In this document: one piece after another, positions 1 through 4,991 of the stretch
How positions within the stretch are numbered: position 1 is the stretch's first letter
Layout of the letters: each line of letters starts with the position of its first letter
NCBI GenBank assembly: GCA_946480885.1
Contig: CAMLLK010000065.1
Location: forward strand, 1 to 6,302
Origin: an uncultured Thermoproteales archaeon
GTDB lineage: Archaea > Thermoproteota > Thermoprotei > Thermoproteales > Thermoproteaceae
Direction: 5' to 3'
DNA length: 6,302 bases
Notes under the pieces: model-generated
The model's database searches: none
The model's input: the letters and a program-made list of their open reading frames with translations, nothing else
What the model was told of the DNA's origin: nothing
Made by a program: the position numbers and the translations under genes

Positions 1-50
1 TACGAGATAACCGTTCGTGACTGGAGTTCAGACGTGTGCTCTTCCGATCT
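1..50 (+). other. Illumina i7 index primer/adapter contamination
   Basis: Bases 1-8 match the 3' part of the P7 flow-cell primer (ending TACGAGAT), 9-16 (AACCGTTC) sit exactly where an 8-base i7 index belongs, and 17-50 match the complete TruSeq read-2 adapter, beginning GTGACTGGAG and ending CTTCCGATCT. This is library-construction sequence left on a contig end, not genomic DNA. Genomic sequence should start at about base 51, and nothing can be inferred about what lies upstream in the chromosome. Confidence 0.98.
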
Positions 51-77
51 CGTTCCACACCCCTAGTCGACGTGGGA

Positions 78-92
78 GAAAATTTTATAAGC
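78..92 (+). promoter_or_regulatory. TATA-box promoter of the tRNA-Ile gene
   Basis: A purine run (GAGAAAA) leads into TTTTATAA at 83-90, the form of an archaeal BRE plus TATA box. Its centre lies about 25 bases before the first base of the mature tRNA at 112, the usual TATA-to-start spacing, so transcription probably starts at or very near the tRNA 5' end. Bases 51-77 between the adapter and this promoter show no recognisable feature. Confidence 0.75.
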
Positions 93-135
93 ATCTGTGA
101 GTTTTAGCACGGGGCCCGTGGCTTAGCCCGGTTAG

Positions 136-155
136 GCGACGTCTAGTCGAGCCAA
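136..155 (+). other. tRNA intron 1 (20 nt, D arm, position 22/23)
   Basis: A bulge-helix-bulge can be drawn. The central four-pair helix is GGTT (130-133) with AGCC (150-153), one pair being G-U. The 5' bulge is AGG (134-136) and the 3' bulge AAA (154-156). The intron hairpin is CGAC (137-140) with GTCG (146-149). Cutting after the second base of each bulge removes 136-155 and restores a D arm with G22, A23, G24 and C25. Confidence 0.85.
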
Positions 156-170
156 AGCGCCCGGCTGATA

Positions 171-189
171 TGGCTAATTTGCCTGAGAC
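171..189 (+). other. tRNA intron 2 (19 nt, anticodon loop, position 37/38)
   Basis: This is the canonical archaeal intron position. The intron hairpin is GGC (172-174) with GCC (181-183). The central helix is CTGA (165-168) with TGAG (184-187) and holds one G-G mismatch. The 5' bulge is TAT (169-171) and the 3' bulge ACA (188-190). Cutting after the second base of each bulge leaves the seven-base loop with anticodon GAU. Confidence 0.88.
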
Positions 190-205
190 ACCGGGAGGTC
201 CCGGG

Positions 206-225
206 TGGGGATAGACCCCCGGGAG
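206..225 (+). other. tRNA intron 3 (20 nt, T arm, position 53/54)
   Basis: The intron separates the 5' half of the T stem from the T loop. A perfect central helix CCCG (200-203) with CGGG (220-223) is flanked by a 5' bulge GGT (204-206) and a 3' bulge AGT (224-226). The intron hairpin is GGGG (207-210) with CCCC (216-219). Excision yields the T arm CCGGG-UUCAAAU-CCCGG. The outer exon helix is weak, so this is a relaxed form of the motif on that side. Confidence 0.85.
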
Positions 226-252
226 TTCAAATCCCGGCGGGCCCACCAAGAC

Positions 253-267
253 TTTAAATTTTTATAT
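253..267 (+). promoter_or_regulatory. Promoter of the uL6 gene; possible tRNA terminator
   Basis: Just after the tRNA 3' end lies TTTAAATTTTTATAT. Two overlapping TATA-like words (253-258 and 260-266) are present; the second is centred about 23 bases before the ATG at 286, which suits leaderless transcription. The T-run at 259-263 could also end the tRNA transcript, so the same bases may serve both roles. Confidence 0.55.
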
Positions 268-285
268 TAGGTCTTGATTGTGCCT

Positions 286-876
286 ATGCGTGTTGCCCAC
301 GGCGGCGAAGTGGTGGAGGTGCCGGAGGGGGTTAAAGTCTCAATAGAGAGGACAGGGCCATTTGACTATGTTGTAAAAGTGAGAGGCCCTCTTGGTGAGA
401 TAGTCAAAGAGTTTAGAAATACGCCAGTGGTGATGTCTATTGTAGATGGGAAAATTGTGTTAGAGGTTTTCGGCGCGAGGAAGCGGGAGTATGCTTTGCT
501 TGGTACATATAAAGGCATTCTTAGAAATATGTTTCTAGGCGTGACTAAGGGGTGGAGATATAAACTCAAAGTTATATATACACATTTCCCAATGTTGATA
601 AAAGTCCAGGGTAGTCAATTAATTATTGAGAACTTTCTAGGTAGGAAGTCTAAAATTGTGTTAGAGATCCCGAAGGGAGTTAAAGTAGAGGTGAAAGGCA
701 AAGAGGATATAATCATTGAGGGAATAGATAGAGATTTAGTGAGTAGATTCGCCGCCGCCGTCCAGCAAGCCACTGAGTTGAGAGGCGACGAAAGGCCGTC
801 GCCACATGGCCGCGAGGGCGGGCTAGGCGTTGTCGACGGCATATACGTCGTCGGCTACGAACATATTAAGAGTTAG
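286..876 (+). CDS. rpl6: Large ribosomal subunit protein uL6 (L6/L9e)
   Basis: This is a structural protein of the 50S subunit, placed near the sarcin-ricin loop and factor-binding site. The 196-residue product has the two repeated beta-sheet domains of the family. Seen from the sequence are the archaeal/eukaryotic signature GVTKGWRYKLKVIYTHFPM in the middle, NFLGRK at the start of domain 2, and a C-terminal DGIYVV. The upstream in-frame TTG (274) and GTG (280) are rejected. From memory, ATG 286 aligns residue for residue with the start of crenarchaeal uL6 proteins, and it lies about 23 bases after a TATA word. A glycine-rich stretch, PSPHGREGGLG, near residues 170-180 looks like a small insertion before the DGIY motif. 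The gene stands apart from other ribosomal genes here, between a tRNA and a convergent prenyltransferase gene whose stop codon it overlaps. Confidence 0.96.
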   Translation: MRVAHGGEVVEVPEGVKVSIERTGPFDYVVKVRGPLGEIVKEFRNTPVVMSIVDGKIVLEVFGARKREYALLGTYKGILRNMFLGVTKGWRYKLKVIYTHFPMLIKVQGSQLIIENFLGRKSKIVLEIPKGVKVEVKGKEDIIIEGIDRDLVSRFAAAVQQATELRGDERPSPHGREGGLGVVDGIYVVGYEHIKS

Positions 877-1742
877 ACAAATCCTAGGAATATCCCCGTC
901 GGTACTAAAACCCCTACCGATAGGTTTAGGTTAAATCCGCTCTTCACATCTCCTCTCACGCCGATTATAGCAGAAGCCACTTCAATTACTGCAGCTGTAA
1001 TTGTCACTGCCAGCCCCAGTGGGGCGAGGCTGTACTGTAGGTAATTCGCCACATAGAGGGTGGCCGAGGCTGTGAGTAAGGCGATAGCCAACACGTCTGC
1101 TGTTTTTCTACCGTAGCACGCTGCCGCGCTCCCCAGGCCGTGCGCCTTGTCGAACTCTACGTCAGCTTTTGAATAAATTATGTCAAATCCCGTCACCCAC
1201 AAAGCGGCGGCGATTAGTAGTAGCCACGGCGTGTTGTACAAAGCCTCTAATATATCTTCTGGATACATGGCTATAGAGGCGCCTAGTGGAACTAGGGCGT
1301 AGACGGCGCCGAGGTGTAGATGTGGGAGGCAGTGGATTCTTTTTGCATATGGGTATGTCAACACTACGGCTAGGTAGGGGAGTGCGAGGAGTAGCGGCCA
1401 AGTCCCCAACAGCGCGGCGGATGTGACAAATATCAACACGCCCGTTGTGAATACTCCGAAGGCTTGTCTAAAGGTTATTTTACCCGATACTAACATCCTC
1501 TCCTGTGTCCGAGGGTTTAGTTTATCTATGGGGTAGTCTGCTATGTTGTTCCAAGCCATACCAGCGGTCCTTAGGCCAAAGACTGCGAGTCCTATAAACA
1601 AGGCCTTCCACATGTCTAAGACGCCCCCCGTCAATAAAGCCGCCGCGTAGGCCATGGGAAGTGTAAATATTGTATGTTCTACTCTAATGAATCGTAGGAC
1701 TCTAATAGCCACCGCGCCGGCTGCCTCTGGGTCGAAGGCCAT
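873..1742 (-). CDS. UbiA-family polyprenyltransferase, probably menaquinone pathway (MqnP-like)
   Basis: This is an integral membrane enzyme that joins a polyprenyl diphosphate tail to an aromatic acid. Numbered from the start chosen here, the first Mg-diphosphate motif is N65-x3-D69-x3-D73, followed by NPRT (76-79). The second is DIIYSKADVEFD at 187-198, with GLGS just after. Most of the remaining 289 residues are hydrophobic, consistent with the eight or nine helices of the family. The DIIYSxxDxxFDxxxGL pattern resembles the prokaryotic UbiA-like group that includes MqnP of futalosine menaquinone synthesis. Pyrobaculum uses menaquinones, so that role is inferred; 4-hydroxybenzoate or another aromatic substrate remains possible. 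An in-frame ATG at 1760 lies inside the TATA element, so the next ATG (1742) is chosen. The other start would add six residues. The 3' end overlaps the uL6 stop codon tail to tail. Confidence 0.93.
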   Translation of the reverse strand: MAFDPEAAGAVAIRVLRFIRVEHTIFTLPMAYAAALLTGGVLDMWKALFIGLAVFGLRTAGMAWNNIADYPIDKLNPRTQERMLVSGKITFRQAFGVFTTGVLIFVTSAALLGTWPLLLALPYLAVVLTYPYAKRIHCLPHLHLGAVYALVPLGASIAMYPEDILEALYNTPWLLLIAAALWVTGFDIIYSKADVEFDKAHGLGSAAACYGRKTADVLAIALLTASATLYVANYLQYSLAPLGLAVTITAAVIEVASAIIGVRGDVKSGFNLNLSVGVLVPTGIFLGFV

Positions 1743-1759
1743 TTGTAAATCTTTTAACA

Positions 1760-1774
1760 TTTATAAATTAAAAA
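1760..1774. promoter_or_regulatory. Shared divergent TATA region
   Basis: The palindrome TTTATAAA (1760-1767) with the adjoining TTAAAA forms a TATA box readable in both directions. On the plus strand its centre is 25-26 bases before the GTG at 1789. On the minus strand the overlapping TTTTAATT (1773-1766) is 27-28 bases before the ATG at 1742. Both genes then fit leaderless transcription from a single 15-base AT-rich patch, and the two promoters may compete for TBP. Confidence 0.65.
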
Positions 1775-1788
1775 CGTAGCCGTTTGTC

Positions 1789-2214
1789 GTGGACGACATA
1801 GATAGGCTGATTTGGAAGAAGGCGATTGAGCTATCTGGTCGGGGGAGGGCCCCGAAGTGTTGTACTGTCAGCTACATGCCCGGCTATGTTGTTAGACATA
1901 ATGAACAATTTAAAAAGGCTGTCTCTGGCTGTAGAGTGGCTTTTGTGATGTTTTTCGGAAAGACTTGTCCATATTGTCAGATGTTCGACCCAATTTTTAG
2001 ACAAGTGGGGTCTATGTATAGAGACTATGCAAATTTCATAAAAGTTGACATAGAGGAGTTCTATATGTTGGCTGTGTCTCTTGGGATTATGGGGACGCCT
2101 GCCACTGTCGCATTTGTAGATGGACAAGCCGTAGAGGTGGCGCCTGGCTTTTTAACTGCGCCTCAGTTTAAAACATTTGTAGAGTCTGTCCTCAGCTTCG
2201 CCAACTGTAAATAA
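1789..2214 (+). CDS. Thioredoxin-fold protein with CPYC active site
   Basis: The 141-residue protein is probably cytosolic, since no signal peptide or membrane segment is visible. The thioredoxin fold spans about residues 49-137. It contains the strand RVAFVMFFG, the active site C60-P-Y-C63, the helix QMFDPIF, and the cis-proline motif T103-P104 before the strand TVAFVDG. CPYC, in place of the thioredoxin WCGPC, is the glutaredoxin/protein disulfide oxidoreductase type and usually gives a more oxidising site. Ahead of the fold is an extension of about 45 residues with adjacent cysteines C24-C25; C48 and C140 are further extras. The GTG start is 25-26 bases after a TATA box, which supports leaderless initiation. 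The next gene, 27 bases on, is a flavin-dependent disulfide reductase, so this protein may be its partner. The physiological substrate cannot be read from the sequence. Confidence 0.9.
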   Translation: MDDIDRLIWKKAIELSGRGRAPKCCTVSYMPGYVVRHNEQFKKAVSGCRVAFVMFFGKTCPYCQMFDPIFRQVGSMYRDYANFIKVDIEEFYMLAVSLGIMGTPATVAFVDGQAVEVAPGFLTAPQFKTFVESVLSFANCK

Positions 2215-2220
2215 TTTAAA
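2213..2220 (+). promoter_or_regulatory. TATA box of the flavoenzyme gene
   Basis: AATTTAAA overlaps the last two bases of the upstream stop codon and is centred 25-26 bases before the ATG at 2242. No Shine-Dalgarno-like sequence stands immediately before that ATG, which agrees with a leaderless transcript separate from the thioredoxin gene despite the 27-base gap. Confidence 0.65.
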
Positions 2221-2241
2221 AGCGCACATCGTCAGATATAC

Positions 2242-3588
2242 ATGGTGAGGGTAGTAGTAATAGGAGGAGGTGCTGCCGGCGCCTCCGCCGCAGCGAGGGC
2301 CAGGAGGCTAGACCCATCGGCCGAGGTTATATTAATTGAAAAAACCTCTATGATTACCCACGCGCCTTGTGGCATGCCGTATGCTGTGGGGGGCTTAGTG
2401 AAGAGTTATGAAGATTTAATGACGTATAGACCTGAGGAGTTTGAAAAAGAGCGTGGTATAAAAGTCTTGACTAACACATTGGTCGAAGATGTAGATGTAG
2501 ACAAGAGGTATATAGTAGCGTCAAGGGGAGAGGTTAGAGAGAAGATACAGTGGGATAAATTAGTAATCGCAACGGGGGCACGGCCACTAGTGCCTAAAAT
2601 AGCGGGGGTTGACCTAAAGGGCATTTTGACTATGAGACACCCGGTAGAGGTGCCGAGTTTAAAGGGGCATTTAGAAAAGGCAAAGACCGTGGCGATTGTA
2701 GGCGGGGGCTACATAGGAGTGGAGATGGCTGAGGTTTTGTTGAACATGGGAAAGAGAGTGCTTTTGTTTGAGATTTTTGACCAAGTTCTACCCGGCGCCT
2801 TGGATAAAGACGTGGCGGCAATAGTTTCGGAAGAGATGAAAAACAGAGGAGTAGAGCTCCACTTGGGAGAGGGGGTGGTAGAGTTTAGAGGAGCTGAGCA
2901 TGTTGAAAAAGTTGTTACTGAGAGGGGGGAGTATCGAGTAGATGAAGTAGTACTGGCCGTGGGTGTAAGGCCCGACGTAGACTTGGCTGTGAGAGCCGGT
3001 GCTAGGCTGGGCTCCACTGGCGCCGTCGACGTAAATGAATATATGGAGACCTCTGTCCCCGACGTCTACGCCGCCGGCGATGTGGCAGAGAAGACGCATA
3101 GAGTGACCGGGAAGAGAGTGTGGATTCCCCTAGCCCCTACTGCAAATAAAGAAGGACAAGTCGCCGGGGGCAACGCCGTCAAGAGCCGCGTGTTGAAATT
3201 TCCGGGAGTCGTAGGTACCGCCGTGACGAAATTCTTCGACTTATATATTGCAAAGACTGGCCTAAGTGAGAAAGAGGCTGTTCAAAACGGCTTTAAGACT
3301 CAGAGCGCTTTGATTAAAGCCCGCACAAAGGCTCACTATATGCCTGGCGTAGAGACCGTCCATGTAAAGCTGGTGGCAGAAGAAGGCACGGGTAGAATTC
3401 TAGGCGCGCAAGTAGTGGGGCGCAGTCCAATAGCTGCAGCTTATGTAGACATAGCAGCTGTGGCTATACAATCTGAATACGCCATTGGAGACCTCTTCTT
3501 CTCTGACCTCGGCTACATGCCCGACACGGCGCCAGTCTGGCACCCACTTATTGTAGCAGCTAGAGTACTTAGTAAAGGAAAATTATAA
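2242..3588 (+). CDS. FAD-dependent pyridine nucleotide-disulfide reductase, CoA-disulfide reductase/NADH oxidase group
   Basis: This is a flavoenzyme that moves electrons from NAD(P)H through FAD to a disulfide, or to oxygen or sulfur species. The 448 residues are full length for the family. The FAD dinucleotide-binding motif is G8-G-G-A-A-G13. A single redox cysteine, C43 in HAPCGMPY, occurs where this group keeps a cysteine that alternates with CoA or a sulfenic acid; the CxxxxC pair of classic glutathione or lipoamide reductases is absent. The NAD(P)H-binding motif is GGGYIGVE (154-161), and E177 at the end of the next strand favours NADH. The FAD-closing motif AAGDVAE is at 277-283. The dimerisation domain covers about 325-445, with Y366 and Y425 in regions where CoA-disulfide reductases have functional tyrosines. 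Substrate choice among CoA disulfide, oxygen and polysulfide is unresolved. The thioredoxin-like neighbour hints at a disulfide relay. Confidence 0.93.
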   Translation: MVRVVVIGGGAAGASAAARARRLDPSAEVILIEKTSMITHAPCGMPYAVGGLVKSYEDLMTYRPEEFEKERGIKVLTNTLVEDVDVDKRYIVASRGEVREKIQWDKLVIATGARPLVPKIAGVDLKGILTMRHPVEVPSLKGHLEKAKTVAIVGGGYIGVEMAEVLLNMGKRVLLFEIFDQVLPGALDKDVAAIVSEEMKNRGVELHLGEGVVEFRGAEHVEKVVTERGEYRVDEVVLAVGVRPDVDLAVRAGARLGSTGAVDVNEYMETSVPDVYAAGDVAEKTHRVTGKRVWIPLAPTANKEGQVAGGNAVKSRVLKFPGVVGTAVTKFFDLYIAKTGLSEKEAVQNGFKTQSALIKARTKAHYMPGVETVHVKLVAEEGTGRILGAQVVGRSPIAAAYVDIAAVAIQSEYAIGDLFFSDLGYMPDTAPVWHPLIVAARVLSKGKL

Positions 3589-3618
3589 TATAAATTTCAA
3601 CAAAGGTAGTTGTAAAAG

Positions 3619-3626
3619 TTTTAATA
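3619..3626 (+). promoter_or_regulatory. TATA box of the malate dehydrogenase gene
   Basis: TTTTAATA is centred 24-25 bases before the ATG at 3647, within the 58-base gap after the flavoenzyme gene. A second AT-rich patch at 3585-3596 could be another TATA word or part of the upstream terminator. A weak GAAGTGA just before the ATG could act as a Shine-Dalgarno only if a longer transcript is made. Confidence 0.65.
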
Positions 3627-3646
3627 TTTTCAAATGAAGTGAAAAT

Positions 3647-4573
3647 ATGATTACAATAGTGGGCTCTGGACGTGTTGGCACAGCAGCTGCGGCGTTTATG
3701 GGGATGTTGAAAATAGATACAAAAATTATGCTTATAGATATAGTCAAGGGATTGCCGCAAGGCGAGGCTATTGATCTAAACCATATGAGCTCTATCCTGG
3801 GTCTAGATGTTGAATATCTTGGCTCTAATGATCTCCGCGACATGGAGGGGAGCGACTTGGTGATAGTCACAGCCGGACTGCCGAGGAAGCCAGGCATGAC
3901 GAGAGAACAACTCCTTGAAGCGAACGCTAAGATTGTTTATGAAATAGGTGTCGAGATTAAGAAATATACAAAAGACGCCGTCGTGATATTAACCACAAAT
4001 CCGCTTGACGCTATGACCTACGTAATGTGGAAGGCCACAGGCTTCCCAAGAGAGAGAGTAATAGGTTTCAGCGGCGTGTTAGACGCCGGCCGGTTAGCAT
4101 ATTACGCAGCGAAGAGATTGGGGGTATCTCCGGCGTCTATCCTCCCAATTGTCTTGGGGCAACACGGAGAGAGTATGTTCCCAGTCCCTTCGAAGAGTTT
4201 TGTACATGGAGTTCCTCTTAGTAAATTACTCACAGAGAGAGAAATTGCAGAAATAGTAGAGGAGACAGTCAAGGCGGGGGCGAAAATCACTGAGTTGAGG
4301 GGCTTCTCTTCGAACTGGGCCCCCGGCGCCGGCTTGGCAGTCATGGCGGAGGCTGTGAAAAGAGACTCCAAGAGGACTCTTATAGCCTCTGTTATTTTAA
4401 TGGGGGAATATGGAGTTAGAGAGGTGCCTGTAGAAGTGCCTATAGTGCTAGGGAGGCGGGGAGTAGAGAGAGTCTTAGAGATTGAGTTAACTGAAGACGA
4501 GCGAGAGAAGTTCAACCAGAGTGTAGAGGCTGTGAAGAAATTAATCTCTACTCTCCCACAGACATATAAATAA
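3647..4573 (+). CDS. mdh: NAD-dependent malate dehydrogenase (LDH/MDH superfamily)
   Basis: It interconverts malate and oxaloacetate with NAD(H) in the citric acid cycle and related carbon pathways in the cytosol. The 308-residue protein begins with the Rossmann motif G6-S-G-R-V-G11, and D31 at the end of the second strand points to NAD over NADP. The active-site loop GLPRKPGMTR puts arginine at R80, where lactate dehydrogenases have glutamine; this is the main reason for calling MDH. Other expected catalytic residues are present: R86, N118, D146 and R149 in GVLDAGR, and H173 in GQHGES. The usual aspartate after HG is glutamate here (E175), a conservative difference. It has its own TATA box, and a T8 run directly follows the stop. 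No metabolic partner lies beside it, so the neighbourhood adds little. Confidence 0.96.
   Translation: MITIVGSGRVGTAAAAFMGMLKIDTKIMLIDIVKGLPQGEAIDLNHMSSILGLDVEYLGSNDLRDMEGSDLVIVTAGLPRKPGMTREQLLEANAKIVYEIGVEIKKYTKDAVVILTTNPLDAMTYVMWKATGFPRERVIGFSGVLDAGRLAYYAAKRLGVSPASILPIVLGQHGESMFPVPSKSFVHGVPLSKLLTEREIAEIVEETVKAGAKITELRGFSSNWAPGAGLAVMAEAVKRDSKRTLIASVILMGEYGVREVPVEVPIVLGRRGVERVLEIELTEDEREKFNQSVEAVKKLISTLPQTYK
4564..4571 (+). promoter_or_regulatory. TATA box of the lysine-tailed protein gene
   Basis: ATATAAAT covers the last codons of mdh and the first base of its stop, and is centred 23-24 bases before the GTG at 4591. The spacing matches the other leaderless genes in this window. Confidence 0.6.
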
Positions 4574-4581
4574 TTTTTTTT
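4574..4581 (+). terminator. T8 run after mdh, possible intrinsic terminator
   Basis: Eight T residues follow immediately after the mdh stop codon. Oligo-T on the coding strand is the usual archaeal intrinsic termination signal, and no hairpin is required. The run lies between the TATA box and the start codon of the next gene, so termination of mdh and initiation of the next transcript would use the same 30 bases. Confidence 0.5.
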
Positions 4582-4590
4582 CTCGACTTT

Positions 4591-4962
4591 GTGAACATTG
4601 TATTTGAACTATTAGGAGAGAGAGGTAAGCTACAGGTTGTGGAAGATACTGAACTAGGCTATTTATTCGTTGTTATTCCGTATGAAAAAAAGGCATCGCC
4701 ATCAGTGATTAGAGAGTTGAGAGAACAGACTTTAGACCCCTGGAGATTTGTAGAAGGCTATGGATTTTTTTTAGACTTATCTATCTGGCGTCAACAATCT
4801 GAAGTGACTATAGAAGAAGTTAAAGAAAGGATTGAAAACAAATATAAGGGTCTTGTAGATAAAATTTTTGAAATTATCAATAAGGCGGCTGCCACATCTA
4901 GTACAAAGAAGAAAAAGAAGAAGAAGAAAAAGAGTAAAAAGAAGTCTAAAAAGAAGAGATAA
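4591..4962 (+). CDS. Hypothetical protein with oligo-lysine C-terminal tail
   Basis: I do not recognise this family. The 123-residue protein has a folded-looking part of about 100 residues. Beta-like strands occur near the start (MNIVFELLGE, KLQVVED, YLFVVIPYE). A helix-like acidic/basic region runs from 35 to 50, followed by an aromatic-rich stretch, WRFVEGYGFFLDLSIW (51-66), and a helical segment of about 72-98 with alternating charge. A short AATSST linker leads to a tail at 106-123 of fifteen lysines, two serines and one arginine. Such a tail suggests electrostatic binding to nucleic acid, ribosome or membrane lipids; that is inference only. The tail ends at the stop codon and codon use is normal, so it is not a frameshift artefact. 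There is no signal peptide or membrane helix. The GTG start is placed by the TATA box 23-24 bases upstream. Confidence 0.8.
   Translation: MNIVFELLGERGKLQVVEDTELGYLFVVIPYEKKASPSVIRELREQTLDPWRFVEGYGFFLDLSIWRQQSEVTIEEVKERIENKYKGLVDKIFEIINKAAATSSTKKKKKKKKKSKKKSKKKR
4906..4959 (+). repeat. Low-complexity AAG/AAA lysine-codon tract
   Basis: Eighteen consecutive codons are almost all AAG or AAA, with only three pyrimidines on the plus strand, in the two serine codons. The long purine-only run at the start is prone to polymerase slippage and to sequencing or assembly errors, so tail length could vary between strains or reads. Confidence 0.85.
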
Positions 4963-4963
4963 G

Positions 4964-4970
4964 TTTAATA
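4964..4970 (+). promoter_or_regulatory. TATA box of the protein disulfide oxidoreductase gene
   Basis: TTTAATA begins one base after the upstream stop codon and is centred 25 bases before the ATG at 4992. It would drive a leaderless transcript carrying both the disulfide oxidoreductase and the pyrophosphatase coupled to it. Confidence 0.65.
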
Positions 4971-4991
4971 TATCCATCTCGACAAACCCAC

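Larger units (their letters stand above)
112..248 (+). tRNA. tRNA-Ile (anticodon GAU) with three introns
   Basis: The acceptor stem pairs GGGCCCG (112-118) with CGGGCCC (238-244), followed by discriminator A245 and an encoded CCA (246-248). Removing three short insertions (136-155, 171-189, 206-225) leaves a normal 78-base tRNA. Its D stem is GCUU/GAGC with one G-U pair. Its anticodon stem is CCCGG/CCGGG around the loop CUGAUAA, with anticodon GAU at 167-169. The variable loop is AGGUC, the T stem CCGGG/CCCGG, and the T loop UUCAAAU. The product is therefore a class I tRNA that reads AUC and AUU. Splicing would need the archaeal tRNA-splicing endonuclease and the RtcB-type ligase. Multiple non-canonical introns in one tRNA are known for Thermoproteales. 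The gene has its own TATA box and ends only a few bases before the promoter of the uL6 gene. Confidence 0.96.

Noticed and set aside
63..150. The octamer CTAGTCGA occurs at 63-70 and again inside tRNA intron 1 (143-150).
   Set aside because: Eight bases with no extended flanking match can recur by chance. The intron copy is explained by its hairpin, so no repeat or attachment site is claimed.
274..285. Upstream in-frame TTG (274) and GTG (280) starts for uL6.
   Set aside because: ATG 286 aligns with the start of crenarchaeal uL6 proteins and fits the TATA spacing. The extra four residues have no family support.
1183..1401. Open minus-strand frames lying inside other genes, here and also at 2709-3099 and 4102-4515.
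   Set aside because: They overlap genes with clear family motifs, are rich in Ser/Pro/Thr as out-of-frame translations are, and have no promoter or recognisable domain.
3589..3646. Possible C/D box sRNA in the largest intergenic gap, as these are common in Pyrobaculum.
   Set aside because: No RUGAUGA box C with a matching CUGA box D could be found. The gap is explained by promoter-like AT-rich sequence.
4906..4959. The lysine tract considered as a frameshift or assembly artefact.
   Set aside because: The frame stays open on both sides, ends in a proper stop just before a well-placed TATA box, and contains serine codons that break the run. Only its exact length is uncertain.
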